Source: DATFDN01 sp963762525
GTDB taxonomy: Bacteria; Pseudomonadota; Alphaproteobacteria; Acetobacterales; Acetobacteraceae
Assembly (NCBI GenBank): GCA_963762525.1
Contig: CAVXKT010000011.1
Coordinates: forward strand, 372,001 to 436,000
Reading direction: 5' to 3'
Length of the DNA: 64,000 nt
Both the position numbers and the translations under genes were made by a program. Under the pieces are notes generated by a model. It made no database searches. It had not been told where the DNA came from and worked only from the letters and a program-made list of their open reading frames with translations. This document shows positions 46,745-54,679 of the stretch, one piece after another (within the stretch, counting starts at the first letter, position 1; every line of letters begins with the position of its first letter).

Positions 46745-47698
46745 TCAGTGCCGCGCCCGCAGCGCCTTCAGGCTGCCGCCGGTCTTCACCGACCCCGGCA
46801 GCTTGTGCCCCACGATCTCCTCGGCCAAGCGCGCCGCCTCAATCAGCGCCTCGAGATCGATCCCGGTCTCGATGCCCATCTCGTCCAGCATGAACACCAG
46901 ATCCTCGGTGCAGACATTACCCGCCGCGCCCCGATGCGCGGCGAACGGGCAGCCGCCGAGGCCACCGACCGTGGCATCGAAGATGGCGATTCCCATCTCC
47001 AGCCCGGCGTAGGCATTGGCGATGCCGAGCCCGCGCGTGTCGTGCAGATGCAACGCGAGCGTCATGTCAGGCCAGCGTTCGCGCACTTTGCCGACCAGTG
47101 CGCGGACCGATTTCGGCGTCGCCCAGGCCATGGTGTCGGATAACGAAACGACGCGCGGGCCGACGTCGTGCTCGGCGCAGATGTCGAGCAACTGCCCGAT
47201 CAGGTCCAGAACGCGCGCGTGCGGCACCTCGCCTTCAAAGTTGCAGCCGAACGCCGCCATGATCCCTGCCCGCTCGAACGGGATGCCGAGGCGGCGATAC
47301 ATGGCGATCGTATCATGCGCGGCGCGGAGGTTATCCGCCGGCGAGCGCTGCTGGTTTCGAGCGAGGAACGTCGGCGAGGCGGTGAGCGAGAAGCCGCCTT
47401 TGATGTCGAGCCGGCCGGTCGCGATCGCCCGCTCCAATCCCTTCAGGTTCAGCCAGAGCGCGGTGTATTCGACATCCGGGCGGCGGCGGAAACCCGCGAC
47501 CACCGCCTCGGCGTCGGCCCAACCGGGAACGCGCACCGGGTTCACGAAACTCGCGACCTGGATGTGATTGAGGCCGGTGTCCGAGAGCGCGTCGATCAAC
47601 GCGATCTTGCGCGCCGTCGGGATCGGTGCCTTTTCGAACTGGAAGCCTTCGCGCGGGCCTTCCTCGTTGATCTGCACGCGCGCCGGGATATCGGACAT
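46745..47698 (-). CDS. Hydroxymethylglutaryl-CoA lyase family protein
   Basis: 317 residues. RVQINEEGPREGFQFEKAPI (the family has DVGPRDGLQNE; here EEGPREGFQ), IQVASFVNPVRVPGWADAEA, ALHLHDTRGLGIANAYAGLE (HxH metal ligands) and FDATVGGLGGCPFAAHRGAA followed by GNVCTEDLVFML (catalytic Cys loop GGCPxA). HMGL cleaves HMG-CoA to acetoacetate and acetyl-CoA. The altered N-terminal motif (EEGPREGFQ instead of DxxRDGxQ) and operon context suggest a relative acting on another 3-hydroxy acid, possibly free rather than CoA-linked. Confidence 0.85.
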   Translation of the reverse strand: MSDIPARVQINEEGPREGFQFEKAPIPTARKIALIDALSDTGLNHIQVASFVNPVRVPGWADAEAVVAGFRRRPDVEYTALWLNLKGLERAIATGRLDIKGGFSLTASPTFLARNQQRSPADNLRAAHDTIAMYRRLGIPFERAGIMAAFGCNFEGEVPHARVLDLIGQLLDICAEHDVGPRVVSLSDTMAWATPKSVRALVGKVRERWPDMTLALHLHDTRGLGIANAYAGLEMGIAIFDATVGGLGGCPFAAHRGAAGNVCTEDLVFMLDEMGIETGIDLEALIEAARLAEEIVGHKLPGSVKTGGSLKALRARH

Positions 47699-48102
47699 GG
47701 CGTTCTCCCGTCCTTCGCCGCACCGCTAGCTTATTCCGACCCGGGGGAGCAACCGGGGCCGAGGCGGTGCTGAAAGTGGCGGCCTGACCCGGACCGATCA
47801 GTTGCCCGAATGCGGCCGTCGAAGGTTTCACATCGCCGGATAAACCATTGAGCCGGTTTCATAACGCGAAGGAACGGACGTGAGCACCCGCGCCGTCCGA
47901 ACGTCGATTCGCTGACGCCGGCGGAAGCTTATCCCCAGCCGGTAGGACCATAGTCGGAGGCGGCGGGCTTATGCACAGCCGCTTACCGGCAAAATGCAGG
48001 CTCTCAGCGCATTTTGGCCGGTCCGCCGGTTGTCAGTCACGCAAGCCAAAGGGTAACGCCGCTCGGAGCAGTCGGGATCGAGACCACACGGGGGGCGATG
48101 CG
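47699..48102. other. Intergenic region between divergent genes
   Basis: 404 bp holding no gene that I can support; an in-frame extension of the CHAP gene back to 47971 looks non-coding. It must contain promoters for the lyase operon (leftward) and the CHAP gene (rightward), and includes the two DnaA-box-like repeats listed separately. Confidence 0.4.
47929..47977 (+). repeat. Two DnaA-box-like direct repeats
   Basis: GCTTATCCCCAGCC (TTATCCCCA at 47929-47937) and GCTTATGCACAGCC (TTATGCACA at 47969-47977) share 12 of 14 bases at 40-bp spacing. TTATGCACA fits the DnaA consensus TTATNCACA; the other copy has one mismatch. They could be DnaA titration/regulatory sites or binding sites for another regulator. 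Confidence 0.35.
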
Positions 48103-48714
48103 ATGCACGCACGGGCAACCGGCGGCAAATTCCTGATTCTGTGCGCTCTCATTCTATTGGGCGCAACTAACACGCCCAGCCTGGCGGACACCCCCGCGGG
48201 TTCCATCGCTGCGGGTTCGGATCATACCGCCAACCGCGGCGGGACGCACGAGAAATTCTCAGACCTCGCGCAAAAGTTGCGCGCCGGGCGCGGCCGGGCC
48301 AAATCCATCTCCTGCGTGCCGTTCGCTCGCGCCGACTCCGTGATCGACGTGTTCGGCAACGCTTGGCAGTGGTGGGAACACGCCGCCGGCATCTACGCCC
48401 GCGGCCGGGCGCCGGAGGTGGGGAGCGTGCTGTCGTTTCGCTCCATCCGCCACATGCGGCTCGGTCATGTTGCCGTGGTCAGCCGCATCATGGGACCGCG
48501 CGAGATCGAGGTTGACCAGGCCAACTGGCCGAGGGGCAGCGGCGTCAAGCGCGGCGTCTCCGTGATCGACGTCTCGGCGGGCAATGATTGGACGGCGGTT
48601 CGCGTCGAGATCGGCGACAGCGGCCATTACGGCAGCACCTACCCGACCAACGGCTTCATCTACGGCCGCGCCGACAGCGGCCGAATGCTGATGATCGCCG
48701 GGCTGCGGCACTAG
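48103..48714 (+). CDS. CHAP-domain cell-wall hydrolase, exported
   Basis: 203 residues. Signal peptide FLILCALILLGATNTPSLA. The CHAP cysteine hydrolase core has SCVPFARADSVIDVFGNAWQ (nucleophile Cys71), WWEHAAGIYARGRAPEVGSV, LSFRSIRHMRLGHVAVVSRI (His122) and EVDQANWPRG (Asn141 as third residue). Such enzymes cut peptidoglycan peptides or amide links in the periplasm. Its stop lies inside the 3' end of the convergent ispE frame (59-bp overlap) and is followed by a GGGCGGC-ATCA-GCCGCCC hairpin. Confidence 0.85.
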   Translation: MHARATGGKFLILCALILLGATNTPSLADTPAGSIAAGSDHTANRGGTHEKFSDLAQKLRAGRGRAKSISCVPFARADSVIDVFGNAWQWWEHAAGIYARGRAPEVGSVLSFRSIRHMRLGHVAVVSRIMGPREIEVDQANWPRGSGVKRGVSVIDVSAGNDWTAVRVEIGDSGHYGSTYPTNGFIYGRADSGRMLMIAGLRH

Positions 48715-49582
48715 ACTCTTCGGGCGGCATCAGCCGCCCCGCCCGGGCCCACCACCCGGGGCGACTGACAGCCCGCGCCGCCGCTGATGCGGCGGCTTGG
48801 GTCGGGAACAAGCCGAAGCAGGTCGCCCCCGAGCCGCTCATCCGCGCCAGCAGACACCCGCTCGCGCGCAGCGTCGCCAAAGCGGTTGCCACCGCCGGGC
48901 AGAGCGTGATCGCGGCCGGCTCGAGGTCGTTGCGCAGCCTCTCCAGATCGGCCGCCATCGCCGCCACGTCCGGCCAGCTCGCGGGCAGCCGGGCCGGCGC
49001 CGAGAACGCCCCGGTGCGAGCGGCGAAGACTTCGGCGGTGGCGAGTGCCAAGCCCGGGTTGAGCAGGACGATCCCGCATCGGGGCAATGCCGGGGCCGGC
49101 GACAACACCTCCCCCGACCCCGCCATCCGAGCGGCTCGGCCGAGAAGGCAGACCGGCACGTCGGCGCCGAGACCGGCGGCGAGCGCCGGCAGGTCGGCCG
49201 CCAACCCCCATAGCCGTGCCAGAGCCCGCAGCGCCGCCGCCGCATCCGCCGAGCCGCCACCAATCCCGGCGGCGACCGGCAGGTTCTTCTCCAATACCAG
49301 ATGCGCGCGCGGCGCGACCCCGCCGGCTGCGGCCAGGGCGCGAGCGGCGCGCAGCACCAGATTGTCGGACACCGCGCCAAGCGCGCCCGCGAAAGGTCCT
49401 GCAAGCTCAAGACTGAGGGTCTCGGCCGGGGCGGCGTGCAGCACATCCGCCACATCTGCAAACACCGCCAGGCTGTCGAGCAGGTGATAGCCGTCGGGCC
49501 GCCGCCCGGTCACGAGCAGGAACAGATTGATCTTGGCCGGGGCATGTTCGACGACGGCCGGCGCCGCGCCGGGCTCAGGCAT
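48656..49582 (-). CDS. ispE: 4-diphosphocytidyl-2-C-methyl-D-erythritol kinase
   Basis: 308 residues from ATG 49582. GHMP kinase features: EHAPAKINLFLLVTGRRPDG and YHLLDSLAVF (N-terminal signature), LVLEKNLPVAAGIGGGSADA (ATP-binding GGGSADA), LGADVPVCLLGRAARMAGSG and LARMSGSGATCFGLFP. It phosphorylates CDP-ME in the MEP isoprenoid pathway. IspE proteins normally end soon after GWW(x)RxxxL; here the frame reads on to 48656, overlapping the CHAP gene, so either the tail is extended or a small indel hides the true stop near 48730. The ATG overlaps the upstream lipoprotein stop. Confidence 0.92.
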   Translation of the reverse strand: MPEPGAAPAVVEHAPAKINLFLLVTGRRPDGYHLLDSLAVFADVADVLHAAPAETLSLELAGPFAGALGAVSDNLVLRAARALAAAGGVAPRAHLVLEKNLPVAAGIGGGSADAAAALRALARLWGLAADLPALAAGLGADVPVCLLGRAARMAGSGEVLSPAPALPRCGIVLLNPGLALATAEVFAARTGAFSAPARLPASWPDVAAMAADLERLRNDLEPAAITLCPAVATALATLRASGCLLARMSGSGATCFGLFPTQAAASAAARAVSRPGWWARAGRLMPPEESSAAARRSSAFGRCRRGRR

Positions 49583-50174
49583 ACGCCGCCACCACCTCCT
49601 CCAGCCGTCGCAGCGCGTCGCCAAGCGCCGCGCGCTGGCCCGCCACCACGCCGTCCGGCGTCGGCGCCGGCATCGGCGCGATCCCGGTGATGGCACGCTG
49701 CGTCAGGATGCGGGGGGGAACGGCGCGCTGGTTCAGCAGCGTGATCGAGAATGCCGCCCGCCCCCGCAGCGCGCGCGGGTCGGCGATGAACGCCGTCACC
49801 TCCGCCTCCAGCACCAGGTCGGCCGGAACGCCGCTGTCGGGTCCGATGACCGCGGCGAACCGGCCGGAGGCGACGAGCCAGCGCCGCGCATCATCGGCCG
49901 CCGCCTGCGCCGGCGTCACCTCCCACACATTGTAGAAATCAACGTGCACGCTGCCGTCGGCGTTGCGCCACTGCACGCCGCGCTCATCGAGCCCGGGCGC
50001 CGCCTGGAAGTCGCGCACCAGCAGAACCTTGCCCCCCCTCCGCGGCTGGCGCTGCTCCGGCGGCGCGAGTGAGAGCGGCCAGGTGGTGCGCTGCACATAA
50101 GCCGGGCGCGACAGCAGGGCGCAGCCGCCGAGCGCCGCCGCGCCCGCCGCCAGAGCCAGCCGGCGCCCGATCAT
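49575..50174 (-). CDS. ABC-type transport auxiliary lipoprotein (Mla/PqiC-like)
   Basis: 199 residues. Signal MIGRRLALAAGAAALGGCAL with lipobox LGGC (Cys18). The mature part matches the ABC_trans_aux family: LLVRDFQAAPGLDERGVQWR, NVWEVTPAQAAADDARRWLV, DLVLEAEVTAFIADPRALRG. These outer-membrane lipoproteins accompany MCE proteins in place of MlaC/MlaA-type partners. The ATG overlaps the MlaD-like stop by 4 bp. Gene order with mlaE-F-D confirms the role. Confidence 0.85.
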   Translation of the reverse strand: MIGRRLALAAGAAALGGCALLSRPAYVQRTTWPLSLAPPEQRQPRRGGKVLLVRDFQAAPGLDERGVQWRNADGSVHVDFYNVWEVTPAQAAADDARRWLVASGRFAAVIGPDSGVPADLVLEAEVTAFIADPRALRGRAAFSITLLNQRAVPPRILTQRAITGIAPMPAPTPDGVVAGQRAALGDALRRLEEVVAAYA

Positions 50175-51181
50175 CGCAGCGTTCCCCGCACCGGCGGCGG
50201 TGGCCCGCTCAGCACCTGCCCCGGATATTGCCGCAATGATCCGGTCAGCTCGCGCAAATTCTGCGAGGCCACCTGGAAGTTGCGGACCAGCGGCGCCAGC
50301 CCGATCTGCAGCTGCGAGGTGGCGGTGGCGACCTCGTGCACCGTCTGATCGAGGGCCGTCACCAGCGACGACATCCGCCCCGTCAGCTTGGCCAGGTTCT
50401 CGGTGGACACGGCGCCGTTCGCCAGCAAGGCCTTCAGCTCGGGGCTGTTGGCGACCGCCGCCAGCTGGTCCGAAGTCTTGCGCAAGTCGGCGGTCAACCC
50501 GGGAAGATCCGCCCCCTTCACCGCCGCGTCGGCGGTCTTGAACAGCCCGGTCGCGGCCGAGAGGGTGTTGTGAACCTCGCCGCTCGTCAGCTCGGCGCTG
50601 AGCGTGGTGGCGAGCGTCGTGAGCGAGCCGGCGAGCTTGCCGACATCCACCTTATCCATCTTGGCGAGCAATTGCTGACCGGCATTCTGCACCTGCGCGA
50701 AGGTGCTCGGAATTGAGGGCACGTAGGCGGCCTCCGGCGTCCACGGCAGGGTGGGCGCTGGATAGAAGACGGGATTGACGAAATCGAGATCGATGTAGCT
50801 CAGACCGGTGATGAGCTGGGTGTTCAGCTTCGCCCGCAGGCCCGATTTCACGGCATCATCGACGCTCGGGAAATGGCCGATACGGGCGGTGTCCACGATG
50901 TAGGTGACATACACCTGCCGATAGAGCGGATCGTGAACATCCTCGCTCTCGGTGCCGTGGATGGCGCTGACCACACCCAGTTGGATCACGCGCCCGACCG
51001 TCACGCCGCGGTATTCGACCTTCGAACCCGGCTCCAGCCCCTGCACCGACTCCGAAAAATAGGTAACGAACGTCGTGCCGTTGCTGATCTGCCCGCCGCG
51101 CAGGAACCAGATCAGCGCGAGCAGGATCGCGATCCCGAACAGGATCAGCAGTCCGACCCTGAGCGGCGCCGCGCGGCCCAT
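50171..51181 (-). CDS. MlaD/MCE-domain lipid transport protein
   Basis: 336 residues. One N-terminal helix (LRVGLLILFGIAILLALIWF), then an MCE domain (FVTYFSESVQGLEPGSKVEY, RGVTVGRVIQLGVV, LRAKLNTQLITGLSYIDLDF), then a long C-terminal helical segment (AQVQNAGQQLLAKMDKVDVG, LRKTSDQLAAVANSPELKAL, HEVATATSQLQIGLAPLVRN) likely to form a periplasm-spanning tube. The long C-terminus resembles extended MCE proteins more than short E. coli MlaD. Translation is coupled to the ATPase gene (TGATG). Confidence 0.9.
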   Translation of the reverse strand: MGRAAPLRVGLLILFGIAILLALIWFLRGGQISNGTTFVTYFSESVQGLEPGSKVEYRGVTVGRVIQLGVVSAIHGTESEDVHDPLYRQVYVTYIVDTARIGHFPSVDDAVKSGLRAKLNTQLITGLSYIDLDFVNPVFYPAPTLPWTPEAAYVPSIPSTFAQVQNAGQQLLAKMDKVDVGKLAGSLTTLATTLSAELTSGEVHNTLSAATGLFKTADAAVKGADLPGLTADLRKTSDQLAAVANSPELKALLANGAVSTENLAKLTGRMSSLVTALDQTVHEVATATSQLQIGLAPLVRNFQVASQNLRELTGSLRQYPGQVLSGPPPPVRGTLR

Positions 51182-51960
51182 CAGCCGGCGGCCTCGGCCA
51201 GCGGTTCGCGGTTGAAGAACGCGTGCACGCGCCGATCGTCACTCGACTCGGCCAAGCGGTGCGGGTCGCCGATGGCGATCACACCCCCGGCGTCGGGAAA
51301 GGCATGGGCGTCGAGCATAAGGCACCGGTCCGCAATGGCGAGAATGGAGGCGAGTTCGTGCGTTACCACCACGAACGTGGCGCCGAGGGAAGCGCGCAAA
51401 TCGAGGATCAGCCGGTCGAGCTCGGCCGAGGTGATCGGATCGAGCCCCGCCGAGGGTTCGTCGAGGAGCAACAACGGCGGGTCGAGCGCCATGGCCCGCG
51501 CCAGCGCCGCCCGCTTGGCCATGCCGCCGGATATCTCCGCCGGGTAGAATGCGGCCGCGTCGGCCAGCCCGACCAGTCCCAGCTTGACCCGTGCGACCGC
51601 GGCCCGCGCCTCCGCCGGCAGGTCGGTGAACATCTCGAGCGGCAGCATGACATTTTCCGCCAACGTCATGGAGCCGAACAGCGCCCCCGACTGGAAGGTG
51701 ACGCCGAAGCGGCGTTGCGCGGCGCGGCGTGCCTCGCTCGCACGGGCGCCGCTCACGCGCATGCCGTCGATTTCGACCCACCCCGCGGTGGGCGGGAGCA
51801 GGCCGATCAACTGACGCAGCAGCGTCGATTTGCCGCAGCCTGACCCGCCGAGGATCACGAACACCTCACCGGGAGCGACCGTGAAGCTCACGTCGCGAAA
51901 GATGGTGCGGCGACCGAACCGCTGCACCAGCCGCTCGGCCCGGATGATCGGCGGATTCAC
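51181..51960 (-). CDS. MlaF-type lipid transport ATP-binding protein
   Basis: 259 residues from GTG 51960, which overlaps the permease stop (GTGA). Walker A LGGSGCGKST, Q-loop FGVTFQSGALFGSMTLAENV (FQ.GALF is an Mla hallmark), signature ISGGMAKRAALARAMA (SGGMxKR, Mla type), Walker B LLLLDEPSAGLDPITSAELD and H-loop VVTHEL. It energises phospholipid movement by the MlaE permease. Confidence 0.93.
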   Translation of the reverse strand: MNPPIIRAERLVQRFGRRTIFRDVSFTVAPGEVFVILGGSGCGKSTLLRQLIGLLPPTAGWVEIDGMRVSGARASEARRAAQRRFGVTFQSGALFGSMTLAENVMLPLEMFTDLPAEARAAVARVKLGLVGLADAAAFYPAEISGGMAKRAALARAMALDPPLLLLDEPSAGLDPITSAELDRLILDLRASLGATFVVVTHELASILAIADRCLMLDAHAFPDAGGVIAIGDPHRLAESSDDRRVHAFFNREPLAEAAG

Positions 51961-53099
51961 AGGCCGAGCCGGTTGAAGAACACGGCGAACACGCCGTCCA
52001 GCGCGATCGTGAAGACGATGCCGCCGACCACGGCGGCGGTTGCGGACAGGCCTACGGCGCGCGGCCCGACTCCGGTGCCGAGGCCGGCGCGACAGGCGAC
52101 AGCCCCGATCACCGCGCCGAAGATCGCCGCCTTCACCAAACCGCCCACCAGATCGGCGGTGGTGGTCCAATACTGCACCTGCGCGCTCACCACCGCCGGG
52201 TCGAAGCCGAAGGTCTTCATCACCACCGCCATCCCGACCAGCCCGGCGATCTCCAGCGCCAGGGTCAGGAACGGCATCACCAGCAACGCCGCCGCCATGC
52301 GCGGCAGCACCAGCATCGTCACCGGATCGAGACCCATGCTCACCAGGGCGTCGATTTCCTGGTTGACCTTCATCGTGCCGATCTCGGCGGCGAAAGCGGA
52401 TGCGGTGCGTCCCGCCAGGATGACGGCGGCCAGGAGCGGCCCCAGTTCGCGGAACAGGCTCACCGAGACCAGATTGGCGACGTAGAGGACGGCACCGAAG
52501 CGGCGCATCGGCACCGCCGACTGGAATGCCAGGATCAGCCCCATCAGAAAGCCGAGGCCCATGACCAGCGGCAGCGCGCGCACCCCCGCGTGGTCGGCTT
52601 GGCGCAGCAGTTCGGCCCCGCGCCACATGCGCCGCCGCCAGGGCAGCGCCACGGTGGCGATCGCCACCTCGCCGAGGAACGCCGCGCCGTTTCCGGCGGC
52701 GCGGAAGCCCAAAAACAAGTCGCGCCAGCTGAACGGGACGCGCTCCGACGTCCGTGCCGGCGCGGCGCGCACGGCGCGCGCATGTTCGATCAGGCTGAGA
52801 ACGCGGGAATCCGCCCCCTCGATTCCGGCGGTGCCGCCTTGCGCCGCCTCGGCGGCGGCGAGCAGCACCGCCCCGGTCATGTCGAATGCCGCCACGCCCG
52901 CGAGATCGAACACGAGCGTCCGCCCGCGCGCTCGCGCCGCCGCCGCCAGCGTCGGCCGCCACACGGCGCCGGCGCCGGTGGCGTCGAGTGGACCGGTGAA
53001 GGCGAGGCGTTCGGCCGACCCTTCACGGCGGATTCGAAGCGCGGGGGTGTTCTTCTTCCCCTCCCGCGAGGGGAGAGGAGCCGTGTGAGGAACCATAAA
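51957..53099 (-). CDS. MlaE-type permease with N-terminal STAS domain
   Basis: 380 residues from ATG 53099. N-terminal STAS-like domain (about 25-115: LAFTGPLDATGAGAVWRPTL, TLVFDLAGVAAFDMTGAVLL) fused to the MlaE permease (LPLVMGLGFLMGLILAFQSA, VSLFRELGPLLAAVILAGRT, EIGTMKVNQEIDALVSMGLD and a last helix VGGIVFTIALDGVFAVFFNR). STAS (MlaB) fused to MlaE is common in alphaproteobacteria. The first codons span a CCCCTC-CCGC-GAGGGG hairpin (53058-53073), and the residues there (APLPSREGKKN) look like translated intergenic repeat, yet no later start precedes the STAS fold. Confidence 0.88.
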   Translation of the reverse strand, partial: FMVPHTAPLPSREGKKNTPALRIRREGSAERLAFTGPLDATGAGAVWRPTLAAAARARGRTLVFDLAGVAAFDMTGAVLLAAAEAAQGGTAGIEGADSRVLSLIEHARAVRAAPARTSERVPFSWRDLFLGFRAAGNGAAFLGEVAIATVALPWRRRMWRGAELLRQADHAGVRALPLVMGLGFLMGLILAFQSAVPMRRFGAVLYVANLVSVSLFRELGPLLAAVILAGRTASAFAAEIGTMKVNQEIDALVSMGLDPVTMLVLPRMAAALLVMPFLTLALEIAGLVGMAVVMKTFGFDPAVVSAQVQYWTTTADLVGGLVKAAIFGAVIGAVACRAGLGTGVGPRAVGLSATAAVVGGIVFTIALDGVFAVFFNRLGL

Positions 53100-53103
53100 G
53101 CGA

Positions 53104-54153
53104 TCAGTGCCCCAACCAGGCGTCGAAGCGCTGACGCAACTTGGTGAGATTCGCCTGCCAAAAGGCCAAGTCGAGGCGCAGCGCCGATTGCAGGTTGGCG
53201 GGAGCGGTCGGCGACTGCGCCGCCGCCTCCGGGGCCAGCCCGTCATTGGCGCCCTTGGCCAATCCGCCCTCGGCGGCGGCCGACACGAGCCGCGCCTCGA
53301 TGGCCGGGGTGCCGGAGAAGTACAGGAACTGCACGGCGGCGTGCATCTCCGCGCTGCCCTTGACGATCGCCCAGCTTAAAACGTCGTACAGGCTGTCGGT
53401 CCATTGAATCGCGAAGTCGCGGTGCTCCGTCCGCCCGGCCTCGATGATCGCGGCGCTCGGCGCGCTGGTCATCAGCACGTCGCCCGACCCCAGGATGCGG
53501 GCGGCATCGGCCGGCGTGCGCCACCAGACGAGGTAAGGTCGGAGCTGGTCGAGCTTGCGGAAGGCGCGATCAACCCCGTCATTGGTGGCCAACACTTTGT
53601 ACACATCCCCGGGGGCGACACCGTCGGCCATCAAGGCGATCTCCAGATTTCCGCGGACACCGTCGCGCAGCCCGCGCTTGCCGGGGTATTTGGTGACGTC
53701 CCAGAAATCCGCCCAGGTTGCGGTGCCGGAAAGCTTTTCGCGATCCCAGGCGAGCACGACGTTGTCGACCGTCGCGCCCACCCCGCAGTCGGATACGGCG
53801 ACCGGTAGATAGTGATCGCGGCCGCCGATCTGCGGCCAATCCAGCTTTTCGAACAAGTTGCCGGCGCAGCCGGCCGCCAGGTCCTCGGAGTCGACCATGA
53901 CCAGATCGAACGGATCATCGGGCGTCTTCGCCTGTTGTTGCAGCTCCGCGAGCCCGCCGGCGCGCAGGCCGGCGGTGGCCTGTATGGCGGTGGCGGCGGT
54001 GAACGGGCCGATGAAGACCGCCTGCCAAGGTGCGACCAGCGAAGGAGCGTCCAGCATCAGCGACAACGCCCGCGCTCCCGCCGATGCCGGCATCAATGCG
54101 GTCAGCAGGACGGCGAGGCCGATCAGCGCGCGCATGTTCAGCCCGTTTGCCAT
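53104..54153 (-). CDS. PotD-like extracellular solute-binding protein
   Basis: 349 residues from ATG 54153 (or MRALIGL at 54135). Signal peptide LIGLAVLLTALMPASAGA. Type 2 periplasmic binding fold of the SBP_bac_8/PotD group: DPFDLVMVDSEDLAAGCAGN, GATVDNVVLAWDREKLSGTA, TWADFWDVTKYPGKRGLRDG (the FWD..KYPGKRxL block is typical) and PYLVWWRTPADAARILGSGD, QWTDSLYDVLSWAIVKGSAE. Ligand may be a polyamine. No permease or ATPase for it lies nearby; its stop is 4 bp before the mlaE start, so it is probably transcribed with the mla genes. Confidence 0.8.
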   Translation of the reverse strand: MANGLNMRALIGLAVLLTALMPASAGARALSLMLDAPSLVAPWQAVFIGPFTAATAIQATAGLRAGGLAELQQQAKTPDDPFDLVMVDSEDLAAGCAGNLFEKLDWPQIGGRDHYLPVAVSDCGVGATVDNVVLAWDREKLSGTATWADFWDVTKYPGKRGLRDGVRGNLEIALMADGVAPGDVYKVLATNDGVDRAFRKLDQLRPYLVWWRTPADAARILGSGDVLMTSAPSAAIIEAGRTEHRDFAIQWTDSLYDVLSWAIVKGSAEMHAAVQFLYFSGTPAIEARLVSAAAEGGLAKGANDGLAPEAAAQSPTAPANLQSALRLDLAFWQANLTKLRQRFDAWLGH

Positions 54154-54257
54154 TCGGCCGGACGCTACAATCCGGAGGCGCCATGGGCAACGTACCGGGT
54201 TCGGACTTAGCGCCGATGACGGGCGAACGAGGGTGACGCGGATGCACCGACGCAAAA

Positions 54258-54287
54258 CCGGCCCCGGGTGTTGCCACCCGGGGCCGG
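54258..54287 (-). terminator. Strong rho-independent terminator (minus strand)
   Basis: CCGGCCCCGGGTG (54258-54270), loop TTGC, CACCCGGGGCCGG (54275-54287): a perfect 13-bp GC stem followed on the minus strand by TTTT (54254-54257). It ends the transcript of the 42-residue peptide gene (stop 54350) before the solute-binding gene start. Confidence 0.85.
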
Positions 54288-54349
54288 AGCTGTGGAGCGG
54301 CGGCGCCGATCAGCGATGTTCCGCCAACTCCGCCAGCATGGCGCCGGCA

Positions 54350-54478
54350 TCAGCCGTTGGTGCCGCCACCGCCGCCGGCCTCGTAATTGACAAAGCCGGC
54401 CGCCGAAGCCGGGGCCAAGGTGGCGCTGCCCGCCGCGACTCCGAGCAGGACCGCGAGGGCGAGAAGAGCTGATTTCAT
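54350..54478 (-). CDS. Small secreted Gly-rich peptide (42 aa precursor)
   Basis: ATG 54478 is preceded by AAAGGGGA at good spacing. The precursor reads MKSALLALAVLLGVAAGSAT, LAPASAAGFVNYEAGGGGGT, NG. A signal peptide with a predicted cut after PASA leaves a short mature peptide, AGFVNYEAGGGGGTNG or close. A strong terminator follows 63 bp downstream, so it has its own well-ended transcript. The combination of RBS, signal sequence and terminator argues for a real gene. No homologue is recalled; function unknown. Confidence 0.65.
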   Translation of the reverse strand: MKSALLALAVLLGVAAGSATLAPASAAGFVNYEAGGGGGTNG

Positions 54479-54679
54479 GGTCTATCCCCTTTCATCGTTG
54501 GTTCAGCGGGACCCGCGTTTTGCTCTGGCCCGCTGATGAGCGAAGATGCCGCCGCCGGCCGCGCCGCGCTGTGATGACGGTCACATTCGGAAGCGTTTCT
54601 TCCGCCGTTGATGACCGATGGATCGGGCGGAAATTCCGGATCGGACCGGCCGGGTGCGAGCGGATTGAGGAGATCGGGA

